NCBI GenBank assembly: GCA_023461275.1
Contig: JAEYMI010000021.1
Location: 1-64,000, forward strand
Direction of reading: 5' to 3'
DNA length: 64,000 nt
Source of the DNA: Actinomycetes bacterium
GTDB lineage: Bacteria; Actinomycetota; Actinomycetes; Mycobacteriales; Mycobacteriaceae
Position numbers and translations under genes: made by a program
Notes under the pieces: generated by a model
What the model was told of the DNA's origin: nothing
Databases searched by the model: none
The model's input: only the letters and a program-made list of their open reading frames with translations
Shown: piece after piece, positions 23,909 to 32,086 of the stretch
Layout of the letters: every line of letters starts with the position of its first letter
Position numbering within the stretch: position 1 is the first letter of the stretch

Positions 23909-24004
23909 TCGACGATCATCGCACGCCGGCGAACACGATGAGACCGTCGACTGGCCGGGTAATCACCGGAGTATCTGGCTAATGCCGGCGAAACTTCTCC
24001 GGTA

Positions 24005-25255
24005 TTAGCGAGATAGTCCGGTATTAAGCGGGATCTCGCGAGCAATCGCGTCCACCAGGGCGCGGTAGCGCTTGGATTCGGGGTCGCGGCCAGGTTTGCC
24101 GCTGCTGACGATCGCCGCGGCCAAGGAGCGTTGCGGGTCGGCCCAGAAGGCGATATTGACCAGGCCGGTGTTGCCGAAGGCGGCCGGCGCATCGGCGCCG
24201 AACAGGCCCCGATACCGCGACCCCAACGCGAAACCGGTGCCCCAGCGCATCGGCAGGAACTGGGTGGCGACATTGGGGATCAGGCCGCGCACGGGCCGGG
24301 TCGCCTCTCGCAAGGTGTCGGGGGAGAGGACCCGCACGCCGTCGAGTTCGCCACCGTGACACCAGATGTCGGCAAACCGGGACAGCTCCTGCGCGTTGGA
24401 TACGGTATTCGACGACGGGAGCACCCCGGTCAGGAATCCCGCCTTGTTGGTCCGGGGAATCACCTCATGAGTGGTTCCGCCGATGGCCTTTCGGAACACC
24501 GCGGCCACCGGCGCCGGCAGCGGCGCCCCGGTGGGATGGCTCGGCGCCACCTGTTCCACATCAGATTGCGCCACACCGTAATTGGTCCACCGGAACCCCA
24601 GTGGATCGAGGACCTCCTCTGCCAGGATCTCCCGAATTCCCTTACCTGTTGCAGCAGAGACGATTTCGCGTGTGAGCAAGCCAAACGTCACCGCGTGATA
24701 GATGTGCATCAGTCCCGGCGGGTACAGCGGCCGCAGCAGATTGAGTTGCTCGCGGACGTAGTCGCTGTCGTCCATCCGACGCGGGTCCGGTTGGGCGCCA
24801 GTGGAAAAGGGCACCCCGGCGCTGTGGGTGAGGACGTGCCGGATCGTCGTGCGGTCTTTGCCGTGGCTGGTGTAGCCGGGCAGGTAGTCGCACACGCGGT
24901 CGTCGAGTTCGAAGGCGCCGCGCTCGGCGAGCATGTGCATGACGGTGGTGGTGATGCCCTTGGCCGCGGAGTACACGCAATACGGCGTCGACGGGGTGAC
25001 CAGGATCTGTTCGGCGTCGGGCGGATCGTCGGGCGCATTGCCCCAGGCGTGCCCGATGGCGCGGTTGAGGAAGACCTTCCCGTTGTGTCGCAGGCACACC
25101 TGGATCGCCGGCTGTAATCCCGCGCCGTACCAGTGCCGGGTCAGCTCCCAGATCCGCTCGACCGCGGCCGGGTCGACGTCGGAAACGTCCTCGTCGCCGA
25201 CGGTGGTGACCGCATCGAGGTCGGCGGGGACGCGGATGGTGCCGGTGAGTGTCAT
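24005..25255 (-). CDS. Serine beta-lactamase-family hydrolase (class C-like esterase)
   Basis: 416 residues of the beta-lactamase/penicillin-binding fold used by many actinobacterial esterases (LipE/EstB group). The nucleophile motif SxxK is SAAK at about 96-99; the Tyr motif reads YHA near 186 rather than the usual YxN, so esterase or peptidase activity is likelier than antibiotic hydrolysis. There is no signal peptide, so it is probably cytoplasmic. The ATG at 25255 (MTLTGTIRVP) is preferred to one 48 nt upstream. Divergent from sugE. Confidence 0.85.
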   Translation of the reverse strand: MTLTGTIRVPADLDAVTTVGDEDVSDVDPAAVERIWELTRHWYGAGLQPAIQVCLRHNGKVFLNRAIGHAWGNAPDDPPDAEQILVTPSTPYCVYSAAKGITTTVMHMLAERGAFELDDRVCDYLPGYTSHGKDRTTIRHVLTHSAGVPFSTGAQPDPRRMDDSDYVREQLNLLRPLYPPGLMHIYHAVTFGLLTREIVSAATGKGIREILAEEVLDPLGFRWTNYGVAQSDVEQVAPSHPTGAPLPAPVAAVFRKAIGGTTHEVIPRTNKAGFLTGVLPSSNTVSNAQELSRFADIWCHGGELDGVRVLSPDTLREATRPVRGLIPNVATQFLPMRWGTGFALGSRYRGLFGADAPAAFGNTGLVNIAFWADPQRSLAAAIVSSGKPGRDPESKRYRALVDAIAREIPLNTGLSR

Positions 25256-25306
25256 CGTCGGCCACCCTACGTCGCGGACAACGAGAAACGAACGTCGACG
25301 CAATAA

Positions 25307-25325
25307 CTATCATTTGATAGAATGA
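25307..25325 (+). promoter_or_regulatory. Promoter region of the riboswitch-sugE transcript
   Basis: A palindrome CTATCA-TT-TGATAG (25307-25320) overlaps a -10-like TAGAAT at 25318-25323, placing transcription start about 8-10 bases later, just upstream of the guanidine-III aptamer. Confidence 0.5.
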
Positions 25326-25343
25326 TGAAAGTCTTTCTGACTG

Positions 25344-25384
25344 ACGGACGAGCGCGCCGTACCCGGCCTACGACAAGACGGCGC
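25344..25384 (+). promoter_or_regulatory. Guanidine-III riboswitch (mini-ykkC-III)
   Basis: The conserved blocks of the guanidine-III aptamer are present in order: GGACGAG, then GCGCCGTACCCGG, a short variable loop, and ACAAGACGGCGC, whose 3' GGCGC pairs back to form the pseudoknot. The ribosome site GGAGG (25387-25391) follows by 2-3 bases, and sugE starts at 25402. Family knowledge says this class binds guanidinium and turns on guanidine exporters in actinobacteria; here it would control access to the adjacent ribosome site. Confidence 0.93.
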
Positions 25385-25401
25385 ACGGAGGTCGAACCAC
25401 A

Positions 25402-25716
25402 ATGTCGTGGATCATCTTGATCATTTCCGGTGTCTTCGAAGCCGTATGGGCAACCGCACTCGGGCGATCCGAGGGCTTCTCACGCCTGACACCATCCATC
25501 GTTTTCGGGATCGCATTGCTGATCTCGATGGGCGGTCTCGCATGGGCCATGCACGACCTGCCCACCGGGACGTCGTACGCCGTCTGGGTGGGTATCGGTG
25601 CATCACTGACCGTCGTCTATGCGATGGTCTCCGGTGCCGAGGCCGCGTCGCTCGTGAAGCTGCTGCTCATTTTGGCCATCGTCGGATCGGTGATCGGGCT
25701 CAAGCTGGTGAGCTGA
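25402..25716 (+). CDS. sugE: Guanidinium exporter Gdx (SugE, small multidrug resistance family)
   Basis: 104-residue, four-helix SMR transporter that exchanges guanidinium for protons as a dual-topology dimer. The essential Glu13 lies in ISGVFEAVWATALG, and GLAWAMHDLPTGTSYAVWVG is the Gdx-type helix 2-3 signature that distinguishes it from drug-exporting EmrE proteins. It lies directly behind a guanidine-III riboswitch, which confirms the substrate. Its 3' end overlaps the convergent MFS gene by 17 bp. Confidence 0.95.
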   Translation: MSWIILIISGVFEAVWATALGRSEGFSRLTPSIVFGIALLISMGGLAWAMHDLPTGTSYAVWVGIGASLTVVYAMVSGAEAASLVKLLLILAIVGSVIGLKLVS

Positions 25717-26926
25717 CCGCCGGCCGTGCGATTTGCTCCTCGCCGCCTATCTGCGGTCCAGCGAACGCGCGCCGGCTCGCGTATGCGACTCCCAGCCCGG
25801 CCAGCACGAAGATTGCGCCGACCACCGCGAGATACCCACTCGTCGAGTCTGATTCGATCAGTCGTCCGCCGATCACGGCGCCAAGCGCGATGCCGACATT
25901 GGACGTCGCGTTGATCCAGGCGCCCGCGACATCCGGGGCGGCCGGGAGGGCTCGAACAGCGGTCGTCTGGAACATCGCCGGGACACCGCCGAACAGACCC
26001 GACCACAGTGCCGCGACCACCACCGTCGACGCCAGCCACTGATGCGACGCCCCGACACCCAGGATCGCCGCGGCCAGCAGGCCGAGCACGATGAGCACAG
26101 TCGCGCGCGGCCGGGTGTCGACGGTGCGGCCGACGGCCATCAACCCCACCAAGCCGCAGACGCCGCACAGCAAAAGCATTGGCCCCGTCCAGGATTCGTG
26201 GGCGCCGGCGGTGAGGAACACCACGGTGATGTAGGTGTACACCGTGTACTGACCGATGAACACCAGCGTGTTCGACGACGTCACCGCGGCGAGATCCCGA
26301 CGAGCACCCACGTGATGCCCGGCCGGACCCGGTGCCGAGCCCTTCACTGCCGGGAGCAACCGCGCGATCAGCACCAGCACGACGGCCGCGACGACCACCA
26401 ACGTCCCAAAGGCGTTGCGCCATCCCACCAATGAGCCGAGCGTGGTCGAGAGTGGGACACCCAGAACGAACCCCGCCGTGGTGCCGGCTCCGACGACGGC
26501 GAGGCCACGGCCGATCTCGCCCTTGGCGATCAGCTTGGGTACATATCCGATGCACACCGAGAAGAACAGGGCATGCGCGAGCCCGCCGACCACCCGGGCG
26601 ACCACGACGAGTCCAAAGGTGGGTGCCACGGCGATCAGCAGGTTGCTGATCAGGTATCCGACGATGGTCGCGATGATGAGGGGTTTGCGCGGAAGGCGTC
26701 GGGTGGCCAGCGTGAGCGGCACGGCGAAGAGGGCGACCATCACCGCGAACACCGTCACCAGGAGGCCGGTGGTCGATTCGGTGACCGTGAACGACGTCCC
26801 GATCGCCGGTAGCAGGCCAACGGGCAGCATCTCCGAGGTGACTGCCAGAAATCCGGCGAGCCCCAACGATGCCAGCGCGGGCATGGACTGGCGCACAGCC
26901 GTCGGCGTGAGGGTGGGAGTGGTCAC
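25700..26926 (-). CDS. MFS transporter, DHA1-type
   Basis: 408-residue 12-helix major facilitator of the arabinose/drug efflux type (SMPALASLGLAGFLAVTSEM at the start of helix 1, then LATRRLPRKPLIIA between helices 2 and 3). The start is taken as GTG 26926 (VTTPTLTPTA); longer upstream reading is antisense to the ROK gene and lacks family features. It is divergent from the ROK regulator with 67 bp between them, so that protein probably controls it. Substrate unknown, possibly sugar or drug. Confidence 0.85.
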   Translation of the reverse strand: MTTPTLTPTAVRQSMPALASLGLAGFLAVTSEMLPVGLLPAIGTSFTVTESTTGLLVTVFAVMVALFAVPLTLATRRLPRKPLIIATIVGYLISNLLIAVAPTFGLVVVARVVGGLAHALFFSVCIGYVPKLIAKGEIGRGLAVVGAGTTAGFVLGVPLSTTLGSLVGWRNAFGTLVVVAAVVLVLIARLLPAVKGSAPGPAGHHVGARRDLAAVTSSNTLVFIGQYTVYTYITVVFLTAGAHESWTGPMLLLCGVCGLVGLMAVGRTVDTRPRATVLIVLGLLAAAILGVGASHQWLASTVVVAALWSGLFGGVPAMFQTTAVRALPAAPDVAGAWINATSNVGIALGAVIGGRLIESDSTSGYLAVVGAIFVLAGLGVAYASRRAFAGPQIGGEEQIARPAVSSPA

Positions 26927-26937
26927 GCGCCGAATAT

Positions 26938-26952
26938 ACTCGAACCGCGAGT
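26938..26952. promoter_or_regulatory. Inverted repeat between MFS and ROK genes
   Basis: ACTCG-aaccg-CGAGT is a perfect 5-bp-arm repeat in an AT-rich stretch (AATATACTCG ... TTTAATTCG) between the divergent starts, a candidate operator for the ROK regulator. Confidence 0.35.
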
Positions 26953-26993
26953 TTAATTCGATCTGATTTCTGCCGAGTGCGACAATCGTCGAT

Positions 26994-28202
26994 GTGTCCA
27001 CCGCACCAGCTCCCGGCCTCGCGCGTTGGTTCACCCCTGCGCGGCTGATCGAGATCGTCCGTGACAACCCGGGCATCACGCGCGCAGCGGCCGCTGCAGA
27101 AGTAGGAATCGGGACCGGGGCGGCCACCGACCTGATGGCTCGTATGCGAGCCGCGGAACTCCTCGACGAGACCCGTGCACCGGCGGCGGGACGCGGGCGA
27201 CCGACCACAATTCTGCAGCCGCATCCGGCCGGGCCGCTCGTCGTTGCCGTCGAGCTTCGGATCACCGGCTGGCGCGTGGCGATCTCGGACATCGGCGGAG
27301 CTCCGCAGGTGCTTGCCGAATCCGATTCCATGCCGGCCGATTACCGGGTCGCCTTCGCCGACATCGGAGCCGTCGTCGCCGATGTCTGCGCGCAGGAACG
27401 CCGACGGGTGCGGGTGGTCTCGGTGTCGGCGGCCGGTGCCATTCACGACGGCGAGCTGGCACAGTTCCCGATGTTCGACTGGTCGGACATCGACATGTCG
27501 CTCCTCACCGCACAACTGCCCGATCGTGATATGCCGATCCTGCTCGGCAACGACGCGACGCTGGCCGGTCTGGCCGAGTCGCGCACCGGCGCGGCGCGCG
27601 GCGTCGGCACCGTGCTGCATCTGATGGTGGCCGTCGGGCTTGGCGGCGCACTCATCATCGACGGCGTCCCGGTGACCGGCGCACACGGTGGTGCCGGCGA
27701 GTACGGCCACGTCCCGTTCGGTGACCCGTCGCAACGGTGTCCCTGTGGGGCGCAAGGCTGTTGGAACCTGACCATCGACGGCAATGCGCTCGCCGCACAC
27801 CTGGGCGACCCGCCGCCGACCAACCCGGTGCGCTACGCGCGGGAACGGTTGGCCGCCCGCGCCGAGGGCACGGTCGTCGACCCCACTGCCGTCGACGATC
27901 CCCGCGTCGATGCGGCCTTCGCGGAGATCGCGAGCGCCCTCGGCCGGGGCATCGCGGGGCTGGTCAACATCCACGATCCCGACGCCGTCACGCTCGGTGG
28001 TCTGGCCGGACCGTTCCGCGCCGCAGCTCTCGGAGCATTCGACGCGGCGTACCGGAACGGGCTGATGGAGTTTCGAAAACTCCTTCCGCCCAACGTGATC
28101 GACGGTGTGCACGGCGACGACGGTCCGCTGCGAGGTGCGGCCCTCCGCGGTGTCGACCATGTGACGACCCCGGACGCTCTCGCGCAGTGGGACCGCAGGT
28201 GA
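26994..28202 (+). CDS. ROK-family transcriptional regulator
   Basis: 402 residues. Residues about 12-75 form a winged helix (ARLIEIVRDNPGITRAAAAA); the rest is the ROK/hexokinase-like fold with the zinc motif CPCGAQGCW near 249-257 and GGAGEYGHV before it. ROK repressors respond to sugars such as N-acetylglucosamine or xylose. It is divergent from the MFS gene, suggesting that transporter is its target. GTG start at 26994. Confidence 0.9.
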   Translation: MSTAPAPGLARWFTPARLIEIVRDNPGITRAAAAAEVGIGTGAATDLMARMRAAELLDETRAPAAGRGRPTTILQPHPAGPLVVAVELRITGWRVAISDIGGAPQVLAESDSMPADYRVAFADIGAVVADVCAQERRRVRVVSVSAAGAIHDGELAQFPMFDWSDIDMSLLTAQLPDRDMPILLGNDATLAGLAESRTGAARGVGTVLHLMVAVGLGGALIIDGVPVTGAHGGAGEYGHVPFGDPSQRCPCGAQGCWNLTIDGNALAAHLGDPPPTNPVRYARERLAARAEGTVVDPTAVDDPRVDAAFAEIASALGRGIAGLVNIHDPDAVTLGGLAGPFRAAALGAFDAAYRNGLMEFRKLLPPNVIDGVHGDDGPLRGAALRGVDHVTTPDALAQWDRR

Positions 28203-28222
28203 GTCGTTTTCAAGCTCGACGG

Positions 28223-28735
28223 TCAGGTCGGCGTTTCTGTTGACGACGACTCACCGAGCACGCGCCGCGCGAAACCCTGGACGTGCGTGCGCAGCGCGCT
28301 GATACGCGTCTCCCGTACTACGTCCGGGTCTTCGCCGGCAAAGATCTTCGACGGCTTGACCCGGACGTTGGCGTTGCACTCAAAACTCGAACAGACCAAG
28401 GTGCCGACGGTGTCGCCCTTGCGTCCCGCGGCGCCGGCGAACTTGGCGCTGTAGAACGCCACCTCGTTGGGAAGCTGAACATCCTCGCAGAACGAGCATT
28501 GCGGGCGGGTGCGCGGCTGTCTACCGCCGAGGCGCAGCATGATGCCCACGTCACGGTCGTCGACGGGCACCACGACGTACCCGACCATCGGTAGCTTCGG
28601 GTCGCGCCAGCCGATGAAATCGAGCCGCTCCCAGTCGGTGTCGGCGAAGGATGGCGGAAGGGTCAGCGAGTTGCGCTCGCGGACAGAGGCATTGACGAAG
28701 GACTTGCGAATCTGCTTGTCGCTCAAGGCGTGCAT
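28223..28735 (-). CDS. FBP-domain protein (elongation factor G-binding-type treble-clef zinc finger)
   Basis: 170 residues. The N-terminus MHALSDKQIRKSFVNASVRE and the zinc finger pair PQCSFCEDVQL / LVCSSFECN match the FBP (FusB-type) C-terminal zinc-binding family that binds EF-G and can free it from fusidic acid-stalled ribosomes. Actinobacterial members are uncharacterised, so resistance is not claimed. The start at 28735 is chosen because the extension upstream has no homology-like features; GCAGGTGAC precedes it. Confidence 0.78.
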   Translation of the reverse strand: MHALSDKQIRKSFVNASVRERNSLTLPPSFADTDWERLDFIGWRDPKLPMVGYVVVPVDDRDVGIMLRLGGRQPRTRPQCSFCEDVQLPNEVAFYSAKFAGAAGRKGDTVGTLVCSSFECNANVRVKPSKIFAGEDPDVVRETRISALRTHVQGFARRVLGESSSTETPT

Positions 28736-28968
28736 GAAGAAGTCACCTGCTCTGGTGTGGGGAATGTGTCGGAAAACGAAAATGTCGCTGGTACGTGAAG
28801 ATGGGCGCGTTGGCCGGATTCGGCCGCGGACGCGCCACGGAGCAGGTGGGTCAGATGCGGTCGGCACTCATGCCGACCGCCTCCTGACGTCCCGAGGACA
28901 TCGACGAACACATGAGGCCCATGATTGCGCGCCGATCGGCGTCGGTCAAACGGTTACCGACGGCGAAC

Positions 28969-29283
28969 TCAGCTGACCCCGAGCAACCGCAGTCCGGCTG
29001 CCGTGGCAGCCGCGATCACCACGACGCCGATCAGCGGGACCCGGCACAACGCTGCCACCACGCCGGCGGCCACACCGGCCGGCCGTGCCCAGCCGTCGAG
29101 CTCTTGGCCGACGAAGAACGTGCTGGTCACGGCAACGGCGATCAACAGTGTCACCGCAGCACGGTTCATCAGCTGCTCGGTGCGCGGACTGATCGTCACC
29201 CGCGTCCGCAGCGCCGGGCCGGCGACTCGCATCGCGTACGTGCCGACCGCGAGGACGGCTACCGCCAGCAAGAGCGAGTTCAC
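28969..29283 (-). CDS. azlD: AzlD-family branched-chain amino acid exporter subunit
   Basis: 104-residue small membrane protein with about three or four helices (LLLAVAVLAVGTYAMRVAGP at the start), the partner of AzlC in branched-chain amino acid export. Its ATG overlaps the azlC stop in ATGA, so the two subunits are translationally coupled. Confidence 0.85.
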   Translation of the reverse strand: MNSLLLAVAVLAVGTYAMRVAGPALRTRVTISPRTEQLMNRAAVTLLIAVAVTSTFFVGQELDGWARPAGVAAGVVAALCRVPLIGVVVIAAATAAGLRLLGVS

Positions 29284-30023
29284 GCCGACACCGGATCGTT
29301 GGCGCGCTCAGCGATGTTCTCGGCCTCCGACGCGGACGCCGGCACCAACTGCGCGACCGCAACTCCGATGAGCGCCAACAACACCGGTACGCCCGCCGGG
29401 GCCACTGGCGAGACCGCGAAAGCGATCACGCCGCCAAGGAGTGCGGCGACCGCGGTCCGACGCTCCTTGAGCGCCGGGATCGCCAGCGCGAACAGCAGTG
29501 CCGGGAACGCTGCATCGATCCCCAGTGAATCAGGTTCTGCCACAACGTGTCCGACGACGCTGCCCAGCCAGGCGCCGAGCGGCCAGGTGATCAGGACGCC
29601 GATGCCGCAGGCCAGGAAGGTCAATCGCGCGCGGCGCGGATCGCGCTGTGCGGCAGTCATCGCCGCCGATTCGTCGTTGAGCAGGTGAGCACCGGCCAGC
29701 AGACGCATGCCGCGACCCATGTGCGGGCCCACTGATAGGCCGTATCCGAGGTGCCGCGTGTTGACCAATAGTCCAGCGAGTGCACCCAGGATGGGTGCGC
29801 CGCCTCCGGCGATCACTCCGATCAGCACGAACTCCGACGAGCCGGCCAGCACGACGGTCGCGATGGTGATGATCTGCCACGTGGCCAGCCCGGCGTCGTG
29901 GGCGGTTGCGCCGTAGGACACGCCGATGACCAGGACCGAACCGCAGGTGACGGCCACGGTCCGGGCGGTATCGGCGCCGAGCGTGCGCAACGCCCCACGA
30001 AGTGTCCTCGATAGTGAACGCAT
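29280..30023 (-). CDS. azlC: AzlC-family branched-chain amino acid exporter subunit
   Basis: 247-residue membrane protein (SYGATAHDAGLATWQIITIA, then LLVNTRHLGYGLSVGPHM) that with AzlD forms a LIV exporter related to BrnFE. A GTG at 30041 would extend it, but the ATG 30023 (MRSLSRTLRG) is more natural and avoids overlap with the divergent regulator. It lies 7 bp from that regulator's probable start. Confidence 0.86.
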   Translation of the reverse strand: MRSLSRTLRGALRTLGADTARTVAVTCGSVLVIGVSYGATAHDAGLATWQIITIATVVLAGSSEFVLIGVIAGGGAPILGALAGLLVNTRHLGYGLSVGPHMGRGMRLLAGAHLLNDESAAMTAAQRDPRRARLTFLACGIGVLITWPLGAWLGSVVGHVVAEPDSLGIDAAFPALLFALAIPALKERRTAVAALLGGVIAFAVSPVAPAGVPVLLALIGVAVAQLVPASASEAENIAERANDPVSA

Positions 30024-30045
30024 GGCCACTATGATGAACACTATG
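30011..30045. promoter_or_regulatory. Operator-like repeats between azlC and the XRE regulator
   Basis: ATAGTG-N10-CACTAT (30011-30032) is an inverted repeat, and CACTATG recurs as a direct repeat at 30027-30033 and 30039-30045. The sites cover both start codons, as expected for an autoregulator binding a compact divergent control region. Confidence 0.55.
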
Positions 30046-30642
30046 GACTCTGTTCGTCAAGATGGACGATCGTCCGGTGAATCGAACGATTCGCCGGTTG
30101 ACCCTAAGCGCCTGGTCGCCGCAGCGCTCAAACGAGAACGGACCCGCGCGGGACTGTCGATCGGTGAACTCGCCCGGCAGGCCGGCGTCGGCAAGTCGAC
30201 GCTCTCGCAGCTGGAATCGGGCGACGGCAATCCCAGCGTCGAGACCCTATGGGCGCTGAGTACCGCTCTGGGCATTCAGTTTTCGGCTCTGGTGGATGCG
30301 CCCGCACAACGCGTCGAAGTGGTCCGCTTCGGTGAGGGCACGATGATCCCGGCCGCCGACGCCGACTACACCGCCACACTGCTCTCGACCGCGCCGCCGG
30401 GCGTTCGACGCGACCTCTACCTGCTGCGCGCCGAACCCGGCAAGCCGCGCATCTCCGCGCCGCACGCCCGAGGCGTCGTCGAATACGCGGTGATCAGCGC
30501 CGGCCGGGCCCGACTCGGACCGATCGCCGACGCCGTCGAACTCGGACCGGGTGATTTCATCTCCTATCCCGGCGACGTCGAGCACATCTTCGACGCCCTC
30601 GAACCGGGTACCGTCGCGGTGATGCTCAGTGAATCGAGATGA
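30031..30642 (+). CDS. XRE-family regulator with C-terminal cupin domain
   Basis: 203 residues. The Xre helix-turn-helix is at about 30-90 (RERTRAGLSIGELARQAG, then VGKSTLSQLESGDGNPSVET) and a small cupin sensor fills the rest (VISAGRARLGPIADAVELG, DFISYPGDVEHIFDAL). Such proteins control transport and amino-acid genes, and the divergent azlCD operon is the likely target. The start could be any of the ATGs at 30031, 30034 or 30043; a longer frame to 29926 would be antisense to azlC. Confidence 0.85.
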   Translation: MMNTMDSVRQDGRSSGESNDSPVDPKRLVAAALKRERTRAGLSIGELARQAGVGKSTLSQLESGDGNPSVETLWALSTALGIQFSALVDAPAQRVEVVRFGEGTMIPAADADYTATLLSTAPPGVRRDLYLLRAEPGKPRISAPHARGVVEYAVISAGRARLGPIADAVELGPGDFISYPGDVEHIFDALEPGTVAVMLSESR

Positions 30643-30821
30643 TGGGCGAGTCCAGATGATTTGCGAGTACACGTGATCGGCTGAGACCAGACGGCAAAGG
30701 TGTTGTCGGAGTGATCATTCGGCGGTTCTGCCCACCGAACGCGACGCCGCCGACTTGCTCGTCGTCGAGTCTTGGACCGATTCAGGGGATCTCCCAGCGG
30801 TAGTCGGCGTCGCTCTGGCCC

Positions 30822-30900
30822 GTGGGAAAAGCGCCCGGGAGCGGGGCGTCAATGCCGTAGTGGCAATGGTGGCGCGCTGGTGGGCGGATTTCCTTTAGTG
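30822..30900. repeat. 79-bp repeat unit 1
   Basis: Starts GTGGGAAAAGCGCCC and ends GGATTTCCTTTAGTG. It differs from unit 2 at two positions only (CGTCAATG versus CGTGAAAG). The ends form imperfect inverted repeats: GGGAAAAGCGCCC against AGGAAATCCGCCC on the complement, 10 of 13 identical, as in small non-autonomous elements. Confidence 0.9.
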
Positions 30901-30915
30901 GATCGCGGCCGAGCA

Positions 30916-30994
30916 GTGGGAAAAGCGCCCGGGAGCGGGGCGTGAAAGCCGTAGTGGCAATGGTGGCGCGCTGGTGGGCGGATTTCCTTTAGTG
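30916..30994. repeat. 79-bp repeat unit 2
   Basis: Second copy in the same orientation, 15 bp after unit 1 and with the same length. It ends directly before the sequence encoding NRPMLAINEALGF of the acetyltransferase remnant. Copies elsewhere in the genome would confirm a repeat family. Confidence 0.9.
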
Positions 30995-31093
30995 AATCGT
31001 CCGATGCTCGCCATCAACGAGGCGCTGGGCTTCGAGCCGCTGCGCTACCGGGGAGCCTGGCAGAAGGTGCTGTCACCGCTGTAACCCAACCCG

Positions 31094-31888
31094 TCAGGCA
31101 GGCACGAACTTCTTCATGAAGCCCGCGGCCAGCCACGGTCGAGGGCCCCACGCGAATGCCCGCCCGGTGAGGCAGGCCCACCGCGTGGAGACGCGCCCGT
31201 AAGCGGCGAGCATTGCGGTGGTGGGGTCGACGCTGATGTGGACGTCCGCGGGTCGCGGGTCCGCAGGGTTGACTTCGAGTACGCCATCGGTGAATTCGTA
31301 GATGGAGCGCTCGGCGCTGCGCAGGCGGACGTCGTAGGTGGCGGTGTGGCCTGCGGCGGTTTCCGGGTCCACCCAGCGGGGCAGAATGTGATGCCGGCCG
31401 TGCGCCACCAGGGACGCCAGCTGGGGATCGATGGTCCACGGCTGCCGCGTCGCCTGGGCGATGTCGTGGCCGTGAATGGCGAACTCGCCGATCAGGAGTC
31501 CGAGCGCGGCATCGGCACGGATCGGGCACACGCCGTCGAAATCCATGTTCGGCACCCGCGCGCCGAAGTGTGCGACGGTGTCGAGCAGGACGTCCAGATC
31601 CTCGAGCAGCATGTCCGACAGGCCGCCGATATCGCGCGTGGCCAGGTTGGCGATCTGTTTGGCGTTGTGGTCCACCAGATCCTGTGGGTGCTCACAGCTC
31701 TCCACGGTGCCGTCGACCAGGCCCATGAATCGAGACGGCGTGGATGCCACATGCCCGAAGCAATCGGTGACATTCCAGGCCGGTGCGCCTATCAATGGAG
31801 CTTCCGGATTCCGCGCCGCAATAACCAGGTCGACGAAGGCGTTGCCTGTCGACCTCGCGGCATCGATAAAGTCAAAGCGCGAGTACAT
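31094..31888 (-). CDS. Maleylpyruvate isomerase-type mycothiol-dependent enzyme (TIGR03083-like)
   Basis: 264 residues. The N-terminal DinB-like four-helix bundle (WNVTDCFGHVASTPSRFMG, and GEFAIHGHDIAQATRQPW with metal-ligand-type His) plus a C-terminal sterol-carrier-like domain (ADPRPADVHISVDPTTAMLA) match the mycothiol-dependent metalloenzyme family. Such enzymes perform thiol-assisted isomerisation or detoxification. The start is ATG 31888 behind GGGGGGACC; the longer upstream frame is not homologous-looking. The 198 bp upstream are AT-rich and hold no gene. Substrate unknown. Confidence 0.75.
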   Translation of the reverse strand: MYSRFDFIDAARSTGNAFVDLVIAARNPEAPLIGAPAWNVTDCFGHVASTPSRFMGLVDGTVESCEHPQDLVDHNAKQIANLATRDIGGLSDMLLEDLDVLLDTVAHFGARVPNMDFDGVCPIRADAALGLLIGEFAIHGHDIAQATRQPWTIDPQLASLVAHGRHHILPRWVDPETAAGHTATYDVRLRSAERSIYEFTDGVLEVNPADPRPADVHISVDPTTAMLAAYGRVSTRWACLTGRAFAWGPRPWLAAGFMKKFVPA

Positions 31889-32086
31889 GGTGTGGTCCCC
31901 CCTATGGACGCAATAGGAGAATAACCCCGCGCTGACCTGCAAGCGAGCTTTCTTGCACTCAGATTGATAACGATGTTTCTTTGCTGAGTTGAATTGCCGA
32001 TGAAGCGTTTTCGGCCGATTCGGCAATGCTTGATTGGGTCGCTTGTCCAACTTGAGATGTACAGGCGCCGAGCTCGGATCGTGGAA

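Larger units (their letters stand above)
30713..31084 (+). pseudogene. GNAT acetyltransferase remnant interrupted by a paired 79-bp repeat
   Basis: The 3' end encodes NRPMLAINEALGFEPLRYRG and AWQKVLSPL then a stop, the characteristic C-terminus of a GNAT acetyltransferase related to mycothiol synthase-like proteins. Upstream, a frame reading LPTERDAADLLVVESWTDSG probably belongs to the same ancestral gene. Between them lie two near-identical 79-bp units with in-frame stops, so no intact protein can be made. No start codon or promoter is assigned; the 5' limit is approximate. Confidence 0.7.

Noticed and set aside
24005..25255. Antibiotic-resistance beta-lactamase
   Set aside because: SxxK is present but the Tyr motif is YHA not YxN and there is no signal peptide; the profile fits esterase-type members of the family.
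25617..28160. An 847-codon open frame on the minus strand across the MFS and ROK genes
   Set aside because: It is antisense to the ROK gene with Arg/Asp/His-rich low-complexity translation typical of shadow frames in GC-rich DNA; only the MFS part in another frame has family motifs.
30822..30994. The paired 79-bp units as a CRISPR array
   Set aside because: Only two units, 79 bp long with a 15-bp gap, no further spacers and no cas genes.
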